Assembly (NCBI GenBank): GCA_003184365.1
Contig: NKYR01000177.1
Location: 1-60,212, forward strand
DNA: 60,212 bases
DNA from: Evernia prunastri
Lineage: Eukaryota; Ascomycota; Lecanoromycetes; Lecanorales; Parmeliaceae
Direction of reading: 5' to 3'
In this document: positions 58,996 to 60,212 of the stretch, one piece after another
How the letters are laid out: each line of letters starts with the position of its first letter
Position numbering within the stretch: position 1 is the first letter of the stretch
The notes under the pieces: model-generated
What the model was told of the DNA's origin: nothing
What the model saw: the letters and a program-made list of their open reading frames with translations, nothing else
Databases searched by the model: none
Translations under genes and position numbers: made by a program

Positions 58996-59313
58996 CAAGT
59001 ATAGGCCCATGAATTCAATTCATGGCGCTACACCGAAATGCAGTCAGCCCTATGAAATCAGACTCTGATTGCGATCTATGCGGCAATCGCCTGCAATGCC
59101 TACTATGCGATGTTTGCCTCCCATGCAATATTCGCCTTCTTCCACCACTATGAACTCGCTGCCGGTAGAAGAACTTGCTTGATCACCTTATTCTTAATAC
59201 ACCTCGCCGGCCGATTCGGCTGCTTCCTCGGTAGATCCTTTGTAGCCACAATAGCTAGCCCATTCTTGCTGGTGACTCTACTCAAGGCCACATATAGTTG
59301 ACCATGCGCGAAA
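58996..59313 (-). mobile_element. Unmutated Helitron 3' end with helicase C-terminus
   Basis: 3' terminus CAAG (58996-58999) followed by the perfect hairpin CCATGAATTCAATTCATGG. Further right, on the minus strand, is the end of the helicase frame, in which HGQLYVALSRVTSKNGLAIV is readable; its stop is near 59148. There is no RIP mutation. The copy breaks at a single N (about 59315), where the orientation flips. Confidence 0.85.
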
Positions 59314-59811
59314 ANTGGAACAGGTGATGGGTCTATGCAATGGTACACGCCTGCAAGTCAAGCACATTGGAACAAAAACACTTGATTGCCGCATCCTCGG
59401 GGGCGAACATGACGGTAAACGCCACTATATACCGCGCATCCCATTGTCACCGCCGGATTCGAATAGCCTACATGCTCCCTTTCGGCGAATCCAGTACCCT
59501 GTTCGCCTGGCGTTCAGTATGACCATCAACAAGTCGCAAGGGCAGTCATTGCAGCACGTCGGCCTATGCCTATACCCGGAGATTTTCGCGCATGGTCAAC
59601 TATATGTGGCCTTGAGTAGAGTCACCAGCAAGAATGGGCTAGCTATTGTGGCTACAAAGGATCTACCGAGGAAGCAGCCGAATCGGCCGGCGAGGTGTAT
59701 TAAGAATAAGGTGATCAAGCAAGTTCTTCTACCGGCAGCGAGTTCATAGTGGTGGAAGAAGGCGAATATTGCATGGGAGGCAAACATCGCATAGTAGGCA
59801 TTGCAGGCGAT
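59314..59811 (+). pseudogene. Unmutated Helitron helicase fragment, C-terminal part, plus strand
   Basis: Open frame 59324-59749 without the N-terminal helicase motifs. It contains MGLCNGTRLQVKHIG, AFSMTINKSQGQSLQHVGLC (the conserved Pif1-like/Helitron helicase motif with T-x-N-K-S-Q-G), HGQLYVALSRVTS and ends in KVIKQVLLPAASS. This is the same text as the mutated copy at 40.57-41.05 kb. It starts right after an N and stops at 59811 where a second, inverted Helitron end begins. It is a fragment and not a working gene as assembled. Confidence 0.85.
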
Positions 59812-60212
59812 AAGTGTAGGCCCATGAATTCAATTCATGTCGCTACACCGAAATGCAGTCAGCCCTATGAAATCAGACTCTGATTGCGATCTATGCGGCA
59901 ATCGCCTGCAATGCCTACTATGCGATGTTTGCCTCCCATGCAATATTCGCCTTCTTCCACCACTATGAACTCGCTGCCGGTAGAAGAACTTGCTTGATCA
60001 CCTTATTCTTAATACACCTCGCCGGCCGATTCGGCTGCTTCCTCGGTAGATCCTTTGTAGCCACAATAGCTAGCCCATTCTTGCTGGTGACTCTACTCAA
60101 GGCCACATATAGTTGACCATGCGCGAAAACCTCCGGGTAGAGGCATAGGCCGACGTGCTGCAATGACTGCCCTTGCGACTTGTTGATGGTCATACTGAAC
60201 GCCAGGCGAACA
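59812..60212 (-). mobile_element. Second unmutated Helitron 3' end, cut by the window end
   Basis: Begins TAAGTGTAGGCCCATGAATT, a variant of the CAAGTATAGG terminus with the same hairpin, then repeats 59023-59310 almost without difference. Around 60130 it continues further into the helicase (CTCCGGGTAGAGGCATAGGC in reverse) than the first copy does. It appears inserted at an A/T step of the plus-strand copy. Confidence 0.83.

Larger units (their letters stand above)
33816..60212. repeat. RIP-type AT-rich transposon desert
   Basis: From about 33.82 kb to the end, base composition drops sharply in GC, frames are closed by stops everywhere, and remaining cytosines lie mostly in CG or CT. Islands of normal composition are young insertions (solo LTRs, MITE, minisatellite, terminal Helitrons). 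Stretches without a separate entry (41420-41684, 42901-43639, 44516-45074, 45236-46089, 47597-49367, 58036-58439) hold AT-rich, mutated repeat DNA in which I could not read a specific element. Confidence 0.9.

Noticed and set aside
59148..59348. Minus-strand helicase frame crossing the N as one continuous protein
   Set aside because: It joins two inverted copies through an ambiguous base; the text before the N does not belong to the helicase frame.

Overview
This window looks like part of a filamentous ascomycete (Pezizomycotina) genome. The protein-coding genes are of fungal type (Anp1 mannosyltransferase, Gea/GBF ARF-GEF, Syf1, Vma8, Fig4, flavohemoglobin). They carry many 43-80 bp introns with GT(A/G) donors and YAG acceptors. 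The AT-rich blocks carry the C-to-T/G-to-A signature of repeat-induced point mutation (RIP). A Dothideomycete is a guess; no species is claimed. Both window ends fall inside repeats (an LTR end at base 1, a Helitron at base 60212), as expected for a short-read contig.

Layout. (1) 1-2.0 kb: AT-rich repeat DNA with an LTR end and a 0.75-kb inverted repeat. (2) 2.2-33.8 kb: a gene-dense, normal-composition block with MTR3 (-), an MFS transporter (+), a gene-poor 2-3 kb, ANP1 (+), GEA/GBF1 (+), SYF1 (-), VMA8 (+), a U1A/U2B''-type RRM gene (-), CCA1 (+), TTI2 (+), FIG4 (-) and flavohemoglobin (+). These are mostly housekeeping genes for RNA decay, splicing, tRNA maturation, Golgi traffic, vacuole acidification and PI(3,5)P2 turnover. 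Neighbours are often divergent with short shared promoters. They form no obvious pathway or secondary-metabolite cluster. A decayed, unrecognised gene marks the right border. (3) 33.8-60.2 kb: a transposon graveyard. It holds an about 7.4-kb RIP-mutated Helitron (34021-41419) pierced by a solo LTR, short Helitrons, a MITE and a 38-bp insert. It also holds several Ty1/copia elements in both orientations, a 137-bp-period minisatellite that escaped RIP, and at the far right three unmutated, nearly identical Helitron 3' ends in inverted arrangement with a single N at one junction.

Main points of interest. The mutated and unmutated Helitron copies can be aligned directly: most CpA/CpC sites are mutated while about 15 of 16 CpG sites survive, so residual GC in the desert is concentrated in CpG. 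The Helitron family starts TC, ends in a 3' hairpin followed by CTTG (not the usual CTRR), and sits between host A and T. The genes show a 7-nt micro-exon (U1A/U2B''), 15-nt and 11-nt exons (VMA8), two GC-AG introns in FIG4, an in-frame TGA in TTI2, and possible dual mitochondrial/cytosolic starts in CCA1 and flavohemoglobin. All splice models were read by eye from frame continuity, splice sites and family conservation; none was tested against transcripts.
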